NCBI RefSeq assembly: GCF_018613855.1 | Contig: NZ_JAGGPK010000025.1 | Location: 62,001 to 126,000, forward strand | Direction of reading: 5' to 3' | Length of the DNA stretch: 64,000 bases | Origin: Arthrobacter sp. ISL-30 | Lineage (GTDB): Bacteria; Actinomycetota; Actinomycetes; Actinomycetales; Micrococcaceae | Shown: in pieces, positions 45,290 through 54,267 of the stretch | Layout: each line of letters begins with the position of its first letter | How positions within the stretch are numbered: the first letter of the stretch is position 1 | Position numbers and translations under genes: made by a program | The notes under the pieces: generated by a model | Told to the model about the DNA's origin: nothing | What the model saw: the letters and a program-made list of their open reading frames with translations, nothing else | Databases searched by the model: none

Positions 45290-46477
45290 ATGCGGTTATT
45301 GCACACCTCGGACTGGCATCTGGGCCGGTCATTTCATGGCGTCGGAATGCTGGACGCTCAACGGCACTTCGTCGACCAGCTGGTTGACCTCGTGCGCCAG
45401 GAGGCCGTAGGCGTCGTCCTGATCTCCGGCGACGTCTACGACCGCGCCCTTCCCGGAGTGGACGTCGTGAGGCTGCTGGACGATGCCCTGGTCCGGATCA
45501 CTGAGGCAGGTTCCCAAGTGATCATGACCAGCGGCAATCACGACTCCGCCATACGCCTGGGTTTTGCGTCCCGTTTGCTGGAGCGCGGGGGAGTCCATCT
45601 GCGGACCAGCATTGAAGAGCTCGATCGCCCCATCCTGCTGCCCCTCGACGGGTCCATTCCCGATGGGAAGGACAACGGTGGAGCCCAGCTTGCTGTCTAC
45701 GGAATCCCCTTTCTCGAGCCCCGCCTGGTAGCCGACCGCTTAGGCACCGCTCCGGGACACTTCGACGTCACAGCCGCCGCCGTCGAACGCATACGTGCCG
45801 ATCTCGAGCAACGGACCGGGCAGGGCATCGTACGCTCCGTTGTTCTGGCCCATACCTTCGCCAGCGGCGGAATCACCTCGGACAGCGAGCGGGAGCTCAG
45901 CATCGGCGGCCTGGGCGCAGTGCCCCTGGACCTCTTTGACGGCTTTGACTACACAGCCCTGGGACATCTCCATGGACGGCAGAGCTTGTCGCCCACTGTG
46001 CGGTACTCCGGATCTCCCATTGCCTATTCCTTCTCCGAGGCAAGGCACAGCAAGGGGGCCTGGCTCATAGATCTCGACGCCGGAGGCGTACGCGAGGTGA
46101 GGGAGGTTGACTGGGAGGCGCAGCGCCGGCTCGCGATACTGCGGGGACCTCTGGAGACACTGCTTGCAGCGGAGGATTACGGCTGGGCGGAATCGGCCTA
46201 TTGCCACGTCACGCTGACTGACGTGGAGCGTCCCGTGCGGGCGATGGACCGCATCCGGGCTCGTTTTCCTGACACCCTTGTCCTGGGATTCGAACCGGAG
46301 GGCGCTGTGGAGGGGGTCCGGACGAGCTACAGCAGCAAACTGGCCGAGGCGCGGGATGACCTCGGGATATGCTGCGGCTTCGTGGAGCATGTCCGTGGAC
46401 GCCCTGCCAACGAGGCCGAAGAATCAGCCCTCCGTGCGGCACTGGACGCTGTTCGGCTGGAAGGGGCTGAGCGATGA
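45290..46477 (+). CDS. sbcD: SbcD exonuclease subunit
   Basis: Mre11-like nuclease that, with SbcC, cleaves hairpins and blocked double-strand ends. The 395 residues show the phosphoesterase motifs LLHTSDWHLGRSFHG, VVLISGDVYDRALPG, IMTSGNHDSAIRLG, LAHTFASGG and ALGHLHGRQ. A capping domain follows. TAGCTT (45278-45283) lies exactly 6 nt before the ATG and no ribosome site is seen, so a leaderless start is likely. The stop overlaps the sbcC ATG by 4 nt. Confidence 0.95.
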   Translation: MRLLHTSDWHLGRSFHGVGMLDAQRHFVDQLVDLVRQEAVGVVLISGDVYDRALPGVDVVRLLDDALVRITEAGSQVIMTSGNHDSAIRLGFASRLLERGGVHLRTSIEELDRPILLPLDGSIPDGKDNGGAQLAVYGIPFLEPRLVADRLGTAPGHFDVTAAAVERIRADLEQRTGQGIVRSVVLAHTFASGGITSDSERELSIGGLGAVPLDLFDGFDYTALGHLHGRQSLSPTVRYSGSPIAYSFSEARHSKGAWLIDLDAGGVREVREVDWEAQRRLAILRGPLETLLAAEDYGWAESAYCHVTLTDVERPVRAMDRIRARFPDTLVLGFEPEGAVEGVRTSYSSKLAEARDDLGICCGFVEHVRGRPANEAEESALRAALDAVRLEGAER

Positions 46478-49400
46478 GGATTCATCGCCTTGAGATCGAG
46501 GCCTTCGGGCCGTTCGCGGGGCTGGAGGCCATTGACTTCGATCAACTTGGCTCCCATGGTCTTTTCCTGTTGAACGGCCCAACTGGAGCAGGAAAAACCA
46601 GCGTGCTGGACGCCATTTGCTTCGCTTTGTATGGCTCCGTTCCGGGGGCCCGCCAGGACGGGAAGCGACTCAGGAGCGATCACGCCGCCCCCTCCGCAGA
46701 ACCCCGCGTGCTGTGCGAGTTTTCGGCGAGGGGGCGCCGCTTCGAGGTAACACGCTCGCCCGCCTGGGAGCGTCCGAGCGCCCGCGGAAGCAGCGGCTTC
46801 ACAACCCAGAAGGCCAAGACCCTGCTGCGCGAACGCGTGGACGGCGCCTGGATCGAAAAGTCCGGCCGCAACGACGAGGCCGGGGGTGAAATCACCGCGC
46901 TGCTTGGCATGGACCGCGAGCAATTTACCAGGGTCGTCATGCTTCCGCAGGGCGACTTCGCTGCATTCCTTCGGGCCAAGGCGGCTGACCGGCTGGACCT
47001 GCTGCAGAAACTGTTCGGAACCCAGCGCTTCGAGTCGATTGAGCAGCAGCTTTCCCGGGAGGCGGCGGAAGCCAGGAACGATGTTGCGGACCATGAGGCA
47101 AGGTTGCGCCTCCTGGCCAACCAGGCGGAGGCCGAATTCGCTGCGCTCGACTTGGCGAAAGCCGAGTCAGCCGAGCACGATCTCCCTACCCAGCACGATC
47201 TCCCTACACTGTCCGGCGGCCTTTCCACACTGTCCGGCGCCGGCCCTGATTCCACCGAAGAACTGCTCAAGACATTCCGCGACGCCGCTGCCGCCGAAGC
47301 GGAGCGACGACGCGCTGAAGCCGAAGACGTGGCCTCGGACACGCAGCGGCTTGCACGCCGGTTCCAGTCCGAGCAGGAGAAGGCCGGCCGCCATCTCAAA
47401 CTGGCGGCAGCAACTGACCGCCGGGCCGCATTGACAGCGGCCGAACCCGCTGTTGCCAGCTCTCGCCGTCGACTGGACCGCCACCGCCAGGCGCTGATGC
47501 TCCGCGGCCAGCTTGCCGCAGTCGATGCGGCGGGCGAGAAGAGTGCAGCGGCTGAGGCGCGGCTCAAGGCCGCAGCCTTCGCGCTTGCCGGGAAGATCCC
47601 CGGTGCAGCGGAGCCCGCCGTTCTCTTGACGGCGGTGACGGAAGACATCGCTGTCCTGGAGGCCAGGATTCCCGATGAACGGAAGCTCGAAGATCTCGTT
47701 GCCAGGATCGGAAAGCTGGAGGCGGAAGCTGTCCGCAACTCGGCACACCGGGAACGGTCGGCCGCTGCGCTTAAGGAAATCCAGCTGTCGGAAAACCGGC
47801 TTGCAACAGTGATCAACTCCCTGGAAGGACGCGCGGGCGGCCTTGCTGAAGCCGAGAGGGCAGCAGCAGACGCCCGCCTGATCATCGATGCCGTCGCCCG
47901 TTACGGGCAGGCCAGGGAGGCTGAGAAAGCGGTTGAACTCGGGCATCTTGAGGCCAAAGAGCATTCGCAATCCCTGCGCCAGGAGTGGCTGGACTTCCGC
48001 GAGGCGCGTCTTGCCAACGCTGCCGCAGATTTGGCCGCCCTGCTGGAAGAGGGCATGCCCTGCCCCGTTTGCGGAAGCGCCGAGCACCCGCAGCCCGCCG
48101 GAGCCGCCGGTGATGGCCTGGCCATAGCCGAGGAGGAGCAGCGCGCGCGGGAAGCATTCGACGCCTCTAGCGACGAAGTTGAGCAGCTGGCCCGTGAACT
48201 TTCCGAAGCGCGACAGCTAGTGGCCCTGCTCGCCGGCAAGGGCGGCTCCGCAGATGCCGCGGAAGCCAGCGAGGCCGGACGGCGTGCGCAGGCGGCTGTT
48301 GAGGCAGCACGGTTCGCGTCGGAGGAACTGGCAAGGATCCTCACTGAACGCACGCGCCTTGCCGAAGAAGCGGCTTCGCTTAACGAGCAGCTCATCCGGC
48401 TTGAGGCCGAATCACTCCAAACGTCCTCGCTGCTGGCTGCCCTCTCAGAGCAGCGCGATGCCCTGGATGCCCAGCTGTCGGCATTGCGGTGCGGGTATCC
48501 AAGCCTTCGACACCGGGTTGGCGCGCTGCACGTGGACAAACTCCTGCTCCAGGAAACAGTTCAGGCCGCCGAGAACGTCCAACGGGCTGCGGATTCCCTT
48601 GCCGAAGCAGAGTCGGGACTTCTGGAATCCCTGCCCGCCGCCGGGTTTGCCTCCGTCGAGGAGGCGCGGGCCGTGCTGTTGCCAGAGGACGAGGCTCGAG
48701 CCCTTGAACATGACATAGCGTCGCACGCTTCCGAGGCCGCCAGGGTCGAGGAGCTGTTCTCTTCCGAAGACCTTGGGCTGGCCGCCAAGGAGGTGGAAGT
48801 CGGCGAGTTACCCCTGGCAGCACAGGAGCTGGAAGACCTCCGCCGATCCGTATCGGCCAAGGAAGATGAGAGCCGCCGACTCTACGTCGCCACTGCATTG
48901 GCCGACAAGGCCGGCTCACGGCTGGCCGAGATTATGGACAAGTATGTGGCAACCGCGGAGGAGGGCCGGAAACCAAGGGAGCGGGCGGAACTGCTATCCC
49001 AGCTGGCAGAAACGGCCCGCGGGTCGGGGGAGAATTCCTACCGCATGAGCCTGAACAGCTATGTCCTGGCAGCGCGGCTCGAACAGGTCGCGCTGGCGGC
49101 GTCAGAGCGACTGGTAGCCATGAGTGACGGACGGTACACATTGCAGCATTCGGATGCCAAAGCCGCCCGAGGGGCCAGGTCCGGTCTTGGCCTTCAAGTG
49201 CTGGACGGGTGGACTGGACAGCTGCGCGATACCTCCACCCTTTCCGGTGGCGAATCCTTCATGGCCTCCCTGTCCCTGGCGTTGGGGCTTGCCGACGTCG
49301 TGCAGCAGGAGGCCGGAGGGATAGACATCGAAACCCTCTTTGTGGACGAAGGCTTCGGAAGCCTGGACGAACAAGCGCTCGAACAGGTCATGGATGCCCT

Positions 49401-49542
49401 CGAGGGCCTTCGGGATGGTGGTCGTGTGGTGGGGCTGGTCAGCCATGTGGGCGAAATGAAGCAGCGGATCGGCGCCCAGCTGCAGGTCATCAAGGGACGC
49501 CATGGTTCCAGCGTGCGCGTCTCAGAGGCCGTCCCCGCGTAG
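46474..49542 (+). CDS. sbcC: SbcC ATPase subunit
   Basis: Rad50-like ATPase of 1022 residues partnering SbcD. Walker A is NGPTGAGKTSVLDAICFALYG (first 20 of it at about 31-50), the Q-loop follows in VVMLPQGDFAAFL, long coiled coils run from about 190 to 850, the zinc hook is GMPCPVCGSAEHP (C530-x-x-C533), the signature is TSTLSGGESFMASLSLALGL, and Walker B is FVDEGFGSLDEQ. A Pro/Gly-containing insertion at about 234-256 in the first coil is built from two short tandem repeats. Confidence 0.95.
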   Translation: MRIHRLEIEAFGPFAGLEAIDFDQLGSHGLFLLNGPTGAGKTSVLDAICFALYGSVPGARQDGKRLRSDHAAPSAEPRVLCEFSARGRRFEVTRSPAWERPSARGSSGFTTQKAKTLLRERVDGAWIEKSGRNDEAGGEITALLGMDREQFTRVVMLPQGDFAAFLRAKAADRLDLLQKLFGTQRFESIEQQLSREAAEARNDVADHEARLRLLANQAEAEFAALDLAKAESAEHDLPTQHDLPTLSGGLSTLSGAGPDSTEELLKTFRDAAAAEAERRRAEAEDVASDTQRLARRFQSEQEKAGRHLKLAAATDRRAALTAAEPAVASSRRRLDRHRQALMLRGQLAAVDAAGEKSAAAEARLKAAAFALAGKIPGAAEPAVLLTAVTEDIAVLEARIPDERKLEDLVARIGKLEAEAVRNSAHRERSAAALKEIQLSENRLATVINSLEGRAGGLAEAERAAADARLIIDAVARYGQAREAEKAVELGHLEAKEHSQSLRQEWLDFREARLANAAADLAALLEEGMPCPVCGSAEHPQPAGAAGDGLAIAEEEQRAREAFDASSDEVEQLARELSEARQLVALLAGKGGSADAAEASEAGRRAQAAVEAARFASEELARILTERTRLAEEAASLNEQLIRLEAESLQTSSLLAALSEQRDALDAQLSALRCGYPSLRHRVGALHVDKLLLQETVQAAENVQRAADSLAEAESGLLESLPAAGFASVEEARAVLLPEDEARALEHDIASHASEAARVEELFSSEDLGLAAKEVEVGELPLAAQELEDLRRSVSAKEDESRRLYVATALADKAGSRLAEIMDKYVATAEEGRKPRERAELLSQLAETARGSGENSYRMSLNSYVLAARLEQVALAASERLVAMSDGRYTLQHSDAKAARGARSGLGLQVLDGWTGQLRDTSTLSGGESFMASLSLALGLADVVQQEAGGIDIETLFVDEGFGSLDEQALEQVMDALEGLRDGGRVVGLVSHVGEMKQRIGAQLQVIKGRHGSSVRVSEAVPA
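47174..47239 (+). repeat. Two adjacent in-frame tandem repeats inside sbcC
   Basis: A 16-bp unit occurs at 47174-47189 and 47192-47207 (period 18, encoding HDLPTQ/HDLPTL). Directly after it a 13-bp unit occurs at 47206-47218 and 47227-47239 (period 21, encoding TLSGG...TLSGA). Both keep the frame and sit within a coiled-coil region. Confidence 0.85.
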
Positions 49543-49641
49543 CGATCAAGGCAGTCGTCCTGCTCCGGTACCATGGAATGGTTACCGGGTATCGCGCACC
49601 GGGAGGAGGGACGGTGCGCATGACTGAACGAGCCCGGATTT

Positions 49642-51063
49642 ATGACAAACCCTTCCTCCCCGGCCAGCGCTGCGCCGTCGGACCTTGATTCCCCTGCTGA
49701 TTCCCGGACCACCCTCGCGCCGACAGGCACTGAGACCCCTCAATCAGCCCGGAAGCCCGGGCCGCAACGCGTACCGGGCCGCTTCGCCCGCCTTCCGGAA
49801 CTGGCCGGGCGAACCTTCCTTCCCCTCGGGCTGTTTGCCCGCTTGCCGCTCGCAATGCTCACGGTAGGCACGTTGACGCTGGTTACCTCAGCCAGCGGAT
49901 CCTATGCCATTGGAGGCGCGGCTGCCGGTGCTGTCGGGATTGGGTCGGCCCTGGGCGCCCCGGTCCTGGGCTCGCTAGCGGACCGCTCCGGCCAACGCAC
50001 GGTGCTGCTTTGGTCCGCCGCGGCAAATTCGCTCGCCGTTACTCTCCTTCTGGTTATTTCGTACCTGGATCAGGGTCCGGCGTCCCTGGTGGACTGGTGG
50101 CTCGTGCTGACAGCGGCTTTCGCTGCCGGCGCCAGCTGTCCCCAAGTAGGCCCCATGGCGCGCGTCCGGTGGATGGCCCTGATAACAAGAAATCTCACAT
50201 CGGGGACCAAGCGGACCAGCGTGGCCTCGAACCGCGCCGACCTCGACACCGCCCTCGCCTATGAAGGGACGGCGGACGAAATTACCTTCGTCCTGGGACC
50301 CGCCCTCGTGGGAATTCTGGCAAGCATGGTCGCTCCCTGGCTTCCGCTCGCAATCGCCGTGCTGCTGACGATCACGCTCGTTCCCCTGTTCGCTGTGCAT
50401 CCCACACAAGGAGCCGTCACCCTTACGCCTCCCAAGGCGCGTGCCTCCGTCGAGCAGTCCGGGCCGGGGGCCGGAGCGTCCCGGAAACAGCGTCCTCGCC
50501 GATCGAGAGCTTTGCTCGCCGTGGCTCTGCCGGTCCTGGCCATGCTGTTCATGGGATCCTTCTTCGGCGCCACGCAGACCGCGCTGACAGCATTTGCCTC
50601 CGTGTTCGCTACTGCTGAAGCTGCGGGGCTGCTGTACGCGGTGATGGGATTGAGCAGCGCGGTGGCCGCGCTCTCTGTGGCCTTCTGGCCGCAGCGCTTT
50701 GGCCTGGGCGCCCGTTGGCTGTTTGCTGCCGGAGCCATGGCGTGCATTGCCTTGCTGCTCCTGTGGCAGGGAGGGCTCGGGACGATGATTGGGGTGCTGC
50801 TCCTTCTCGGCGTCCCGGTCGGGCCCGTTATGGTTACCGTTTTCGCCATCGGGGGGATCGTGGCACCCGAGGGACGCCTGTCCACTGTCATGACCGCCCT
50901 GGCCAGCGGAATCGTGGCCGGGACGGCCGTCGGATCCGCGCTTGCAGGGCAGTTGGCACAGGATCACGGCTACGCAGCAGCCTTCATGGTGTCTGTCTCA
51001 GCGGCCGGTGCTCTGTTCCTATTGGGCGCGGCATCCTTACCGTTGCTGCGTGAACGTCGCTAG
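49642..51063 (+). CDS. Major facilitator superfamily transporter
   Basis: A 473-residue protein with about twelve hydrophobic segments after a 45-residue hydrophilic N-terminus rich in Pro, Ser and Thr. Motif A is LGSLADRSGQRTVLLWSAAA (about 109-128). The central inside loop (KARASVEQSGPGAGASRKQR) is basic. It resembles sugar or drug efflux MFS proteins; no partner gene suggests a substrate. The ATG at 49642 lacks a clear Shine-Dalgarno, and an ATG at 49621 is in another frame. Confidence 0.82.
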   Translation: MTNPSSPASAAPSDLDSPADSRTTLAPTGTETPQSARKPGPQRVPGRFARLPELAGRTFLPLGLFARLPLAMLTVGTLTLVTSASGSYAIGGAAAGAVGIGSALGAPVLGSLADRSGQRTVLLWSAAANSLAVTLLLVISYLDQGPASLVDWWLVLTAAFAAGASCPQVGPMARVRWMALITRNLTSGTKRTSVASNRADLDTALAYEGTADEITFVLGPALVGILASMVAPWLPLAIAVLLTITLVPLFAVHPTQGAVTLTPPKARASVEQSGPGAGASRKQRPRRSRALLAVALPVLAMLFMGSFFGATQTALTAFASVFATAEAAGLLYAVMGLSSAVAALSVAFWPQRFGLGARWLFAAGAMACIALLLLWQGGLGTMIGVLLLLGVPVGPVMVTVFAIGGIVAPEGRLSTVMTALASGIVAGTAVGSALAGQLAQDHGYAAAFMVSVSAAGALFLLGAASLPLLRERR

Positions 51064-51091
51064 GGCAGGTGGCCGCTGCACCCCAGCCAGG

Positions 51092-51116
51092 CAGCCAGGT
51101 CGAAGGCGCCTGGCTG
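51092..51116. terminator. Hairpin between convergent MFS and IclR genes
   Basis: Arms CAGCCAGG (51092-51099) and CCTGGCTG (51109-51116) pair over 8 bp with a 9-nt loop. Its place between two convergent stop codons suits a bidirectional terminator, although no T-run is present. Confidence 0.5.
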
Positions 51117-51126
51117 AGTAAGACTC

Positions 51127-51900
51127 CTAGCCCAGCTGGGCTTCGATTCGTGCAGCGCTGGCCGCCAGTGCTGCGCCTACCGTATCGGGATCCTGGTCCA
51201 GGCGGATGTAGACGACGGCGATCGCCGCCGGCTTGCCGCCCGGAACCCGGATGGGGGCGGCCAGGGACGACAGGCCTGCAATGACCTCGTCATGGCTCGC
51301 CGCATAGCCGAGCCGCCGCGCCTCCGCGGCCTCCGGCCGGTAGGGGAGCTTAGGCGCGAGCTCGGACCATTCCTTGGGTGTCATGGAGGACTGGATAGCT
51401 ATTCCGGGCGCACCCGCGGTGACCGGATGCCGCGTCCCTGGATGCTGGGCGAGGGTGGCCCCGGAATGACGAGGTTCAACCGTGACCAGGGTGACGCAGT
51501 CCTGGTGGTCCCAGACCGCAATGAAGGCCGTCATATTCCAGGTGTTGGCCAGCTGGCTGAGCTCGGGCAAGCTGGCGGTCTGCAGGTCCCGGGAGACTCC
51601 CCGCGCCAGGACGGCAAGTCCCGGGCCCGGCTGGACCCGGCCGGAGTCGTCGCGCACAAGCAGCGAATGGTCCTCCAAGGTTCGCAGGATCCGGTAGGCC
51701 ACTGAACGGTGGACGTGCAGCGCCCCGGCTAGTTCCGCGATGGTCAGAGGCCGCTCTGCCGCTGCCAGGATCTCCAACGCCTGGATCCCCCGGGAAAGGG
51801 TTTGCGAGGGCGAGGGCTGTGAGGCTGGCGCCGCGTCGACCGAAGGCGCGGCGTCGGCGCTTTGGGCTGCGGGAATTTTCTCGGCTCGGACGGGACTCAT
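51127..51900 (-). CDS. IclR family transcriptional regulator
   Basis: A 257-residue regulator. After a disordered Ala/Pro-rich N-terminus (1-40), a winged helix-turn-helix (about 43-105, LTIAELAGALHVHRSVAYRI) is followed by the IclR effector-binding domain (about 115-255, with HPVTAGAPGIAIQSSM and YAASHDEVIAGLSSLAAPI). ATG 51900 is favoured because TAGGAT (minus strand, 51908-51913) lies 7 nt upstream. It is divergent from the flavin reductase and monooxygenase genes. A nested palindrome in the shared region is its likely operator. The effector is probably the aromatic substrate. Confidence 0.9.
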   Translation of the reverse strand: MSPVRAEKIPAAQSADAAPSVDAAPASQPSPSQTLSRGIQALEILAAAERPLTIAELAGALHVHRSVAYRILRTLEDHSLLVRDDSGRVQPGPGLAVLARGVSRDLQTASLPELSQLANTWNMTAFIAVWDHQDCVTLVTVEPRHSGATLAQHPGTRHPVTAGAPGIAIQSSMTPKEWSELAPKLPYRPEAAEARRLGYAASHDEVIAGLSSLAAPIRVPGGKPAAIAVVYIRLDQDPDTVGAALAASAARIEAQLG

Positions 51901-51991
51901 GTGCTCAATCCTATGGTTGAGGCGGGAGCCAGGAAGCGAGACAACCCGGCACCATCCAATGAACTTCTTGTGCTGTGGATCACACGCTACT

Positions 51992-52032
51992 ATTGTTCTA
52001 CATGTGATTTGAATGTTCAATTATAGAACAAT
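51992..52032. promoter_or_regulatory. Nested palindromic operator upstream of the monooxygenase operon
   Basis: An outer 9-bp inverted repeat, ATTGTTCTA (51992-52000) and TAGAACAAT (52024-52032), encloses an inner palindrome TTGAA-TG-TTCAA (52009-52020). A weak promoter TTGTTC-N17-TTCAAT (51993-52021) would lie right inside it. The region is much richer in A+T than the surrounding genes. It is 35 bp before the reductase start and 92 bp from the IclR start, a fitting place for IclR control. Confidence 0.65.
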
Positions 52033-52066
52033 CAAACGTGGGACAGCTCAGCATGAGGAAGCGAGC

Positions 52067-52603
52067 ATGATTGCCAAGCCAAGGCCATCAATCGGCAATG
52101 TCGCCGCGCCTCGAACCGCGGCTCCCCGCGCGCACCACTTTCGTGGCAGCCTTGGCAGGTTCGCCACTGGCGTCGCCATTGTCACTTTTGACGGCGTCAC
52201 CAAACGCCACGGCATCACGGTTAATTCCTTCACCTCGGTATCCATGGACCCGCCCCTGGTCCTGGTCAGCATCGCCCGGGCAACAAAGGCCCACGACGAG
52301 CTGGAGGGCAGGCCTTTCACGGTGAACATCCTGGGGGCCGAACAGCAGCAGCTGGCAATGCATTTTGCCGGGCGGGCGGGCCGCGAGCCCGAGTGGGTCG
52401 AGGGCAATGTCGCGCCCCGGCTGGCCAAGGTCCTGGCCTGGTTCGAATGCAAGCCCTGGGCGGCATACGACGGCGGAGACCACACGCTGTACCTGGGGGA
52501 GGTGGTCGATTTCAATTACCGCAACGGGGATGCCCTGGCCTTTGCCAACAGTGCCTTCACCACCATTCCCGAAAGCCAGCTCGGAATGGAGGACCTTCTC
52601 TAG
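52067..52603 (+). CDS. Flavin reductase component of a two-component monooxygenase
   Basis: A 178-residue NAD(P)H:flavin reductase of the HpaC-like family that supplies reduced flavin to the oxygenase encoded next. Features are FRGSLGRFATGVAIVTFDG, GITVNSFTSVSMDPPLVLVS, the flavin-binding region, and GDHTLYLGEVVDF with the conserved histidine. GAGGAA lies about 7 nt before ATG 52067, which decides the start over the upstream frame from 52013 that would cover the operator region. The oxygenase gene follows after 73 bp. Confidence 0.9.
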   Translation: MIAKPRPSIGNVAAPRTAAPRAHHFRGSLGRFATGVAIVTFDGVTKRHGITVNSFTSVSMDPPLVLVSIARATKAHDELEGRPFTVNILGAEQQQLAMHFAGRAGREPEWVEGNVAPRLAKVLAWFECKPWAAYDGGDHTLYLGEVVDFNYRNGDALAFANSAFTTIPESQLGMEDLL

Positions 52604-52676
52604 GCTGGCTTACCACCACGCTTCATCGGCAACAGCCGGCATGCAAGCTGCAGTTCAACGACGACTGGAGAGAACA

Positions 52677-54131
52677 ATGGGTATTCGAACCGGACAGCAG
52701 TACCTGGACAAGCTGAATTCAATGAACCCGCATGTACTGATAGATGGCGTGGTTGTCAGCGACAAGATTGCCGAGCATCCGGCCTTCAGGCGGGTCGCGC
52801 GGACCTTCGCGCAGCTGTTCGACATGCAGCATGATCCCCGCTACGCCGAGTCGCTGACGTATGAATCCCCGACGTCGGGGGAGAAGGTCTCAGCTTCCTT
52901 CCTGATGCCGCGGACGCGCGAGGACCTGGCACACAGGAGGGCTGCTATTCGAACGTGGGCAGAGTACTCCAACGGCTTCCTGGGGCGCACCGGCGACTAC
53001 ATGAACAGTGCGCTGACAGCCTTGGCGGGGGCCGAGAAGTGGTTCGCCCAGGCCGATCCCATGTTCGGTGAAAACATCCGCCGCTACTACGAGTACTGCC
53101 GCGAAAATGACCTCCTCGCGACCCATACCCTGATTCCGCCGCAGGCCAACCGCTCCGTTTCTGGAACGGAGCAGCTGGGCGGACAGCTTTCGGCCAGGGT
53201 GGTGGAAGAGCGCGACGATGGCATAGTAGTCCAGGGTGCCCGGATGCTAGCCACCATCGCGCCCATCGCGGACGAACTCCTGGTGTTCCCTTCCACCCTG
53301 CTGCGCTCGGCTCCCGAGGACGCCCCGTACTCCTACGCCTTCGCTGTTCCCAACGATGCCAAGGGTGTCCGCTATCTCTGCCGGACCTCCCTCTATCACG
53401 GCGGCAGCACCCACGACGAGCCGCTCGCCAGCCGCTTTGAGGAGATGGACGCCGTCGTCGTCTTTGACAATGTGTTTGTGCCCAACGAGCGGATCTTTAT
53501 GCTCGGACATCCCGAACTTTGCAACGCGTTCTACTCCGAAACCGGTGCCGGTGCCCTGATGACGCACCAGGTGGTCACTCGAACCATCGCGAAGAGCGAG
53601 TTCTTCCTGGGGCTGGCATCGGAAATCGCCGGCGCCATCGGCATCGACGGCTTCCAGCACATCCAGGAAGACCTCGCCGAACTGGTTGAAACGGTGGAAA
53701 TCGGCAGGGCGCTCATGACGGCAGCCGAAGCGGAAGCGGCTCCCACTGAGGATGGAATCATGCTGCCGCGCTGGGCCACGCTGAACGCCGCCCGCAACTG
53801 GTATCCGAAGGTGGCCCAGAGATTTCCCCAGATCATCCGTAAGTTCTCGGCTTCAGGCCTGATGGCCCTTCCGGGGGAGGCAGACGTCGCGAGCGAGGCA
53901 CTGCCGGACATCGAACTGTACCTGCAGGCCAAGACGCTTACCGGCCCGGAGCGCATCCGGTTGTTCAAGCTTGCCTTCGATGCCAGCATCTCCTCGTTCG
54001 CGGGACGGCAGTCCCTCTACGAGTACTTCTTCTTTGGCGATCCCGTGCGCATGGCCGGGGCGCTCGTGAACAGCTACGACCGGGAACCTGCGCGGGCACG
54101 GGTTCGGGAGTTCCTGAAGCGTGAAGATTAA
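52677..54131 (+). CDS. FADH2-dependent aromatic hydroxylase (HpaB family)
   Basis: A 484-residue oxygenase of the 4-hydroxyphenylacetate 3-monooxygenase/phenol hydroxylase type with an acyl-CoA dehydrogenase-like fold. Visible family features are GIRTGQQYLDKLNSMNPHVLI at the N-terminus (first 20 shown in family form), THTLIPPQANRS, the flavin-binding region around SRFEEMDAVVVFDNVFVPNERIF, and FFFGDPVRMAGAL near the end. GGAGAG lies 6 nt before ATG 52677. It pairs with the preceding flavin reductase. No ring-cleavage or CoA genes are adjacent, so the exact phenolic substrate is unknown. Confidence 0.88.
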   Translation: MGIRTGQQYLDKLNSMNPHVLIDGVVVSDKIAEHPAFRRVARTFAQLFDMQHDPRYAESLTYESPTSGEKVSASFLMPRTREDLAHRRAAIRTWAEYSNGFLGRTGDYMNSALTALAGAEKWFAQADPMFGENIRRYYEYCRENDLLATHTLIPPQANRSVSGTEQLGGQLSARVVEERDDGIVVQGARMLATIAPIADELLVFPSTLLRSAPEDAPYSYAFAVPNDAKGVRYLCRTSLYHGGSTHDEPLASRFEEMDAVVVFDNVFVPNERIFMLGHPELCNAFYSETGAGALMTHQVVTRTIAKSEFFLGLASEIAGAIGIDGFQHIQEDLAELVETVEIGRALMTAAEAEAAPTEDGIMLPRWATLNAARNWYPKVAQRFPQIIRKFSASGLMALPGEADVASEALPDIELYLQAKTLTGPERIRLFKLAFDASISSFAGRQSLYEYFFFGDPVRMAGALVNSYDREPARARVREFLKRED

Positions 54132-54267
54132 AGTTCTTCGGAAAAAACTGTGCCATTGGTCACAATTTCATAGTACAGTTTCTAACTGACCGTTCTGTCG
54201 GTAATTCCGATTGGATCATGACCGGAACGCAGGCGGCTATCTTTTTGCCCTCACACCTGGAGTTTCA

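Noticed and set aside
46680-47885. A 401-codon minus-strand frame opposite sbcC, very rich in Ala, Ser and Arg
   Set aside because: It is the complement of a coiled-coil coding region; the composition is an artefact of Glu/Ala/Arg codons read backwards.
51974-51984. TGTG-GAT-CACA as a CRP/GlxR-type site near the IclR gene
   Set aside because: CRP-family sites have a 6-bp centre between TGTG and CACA arms; here it is 3 bp, so the match is only superficial.
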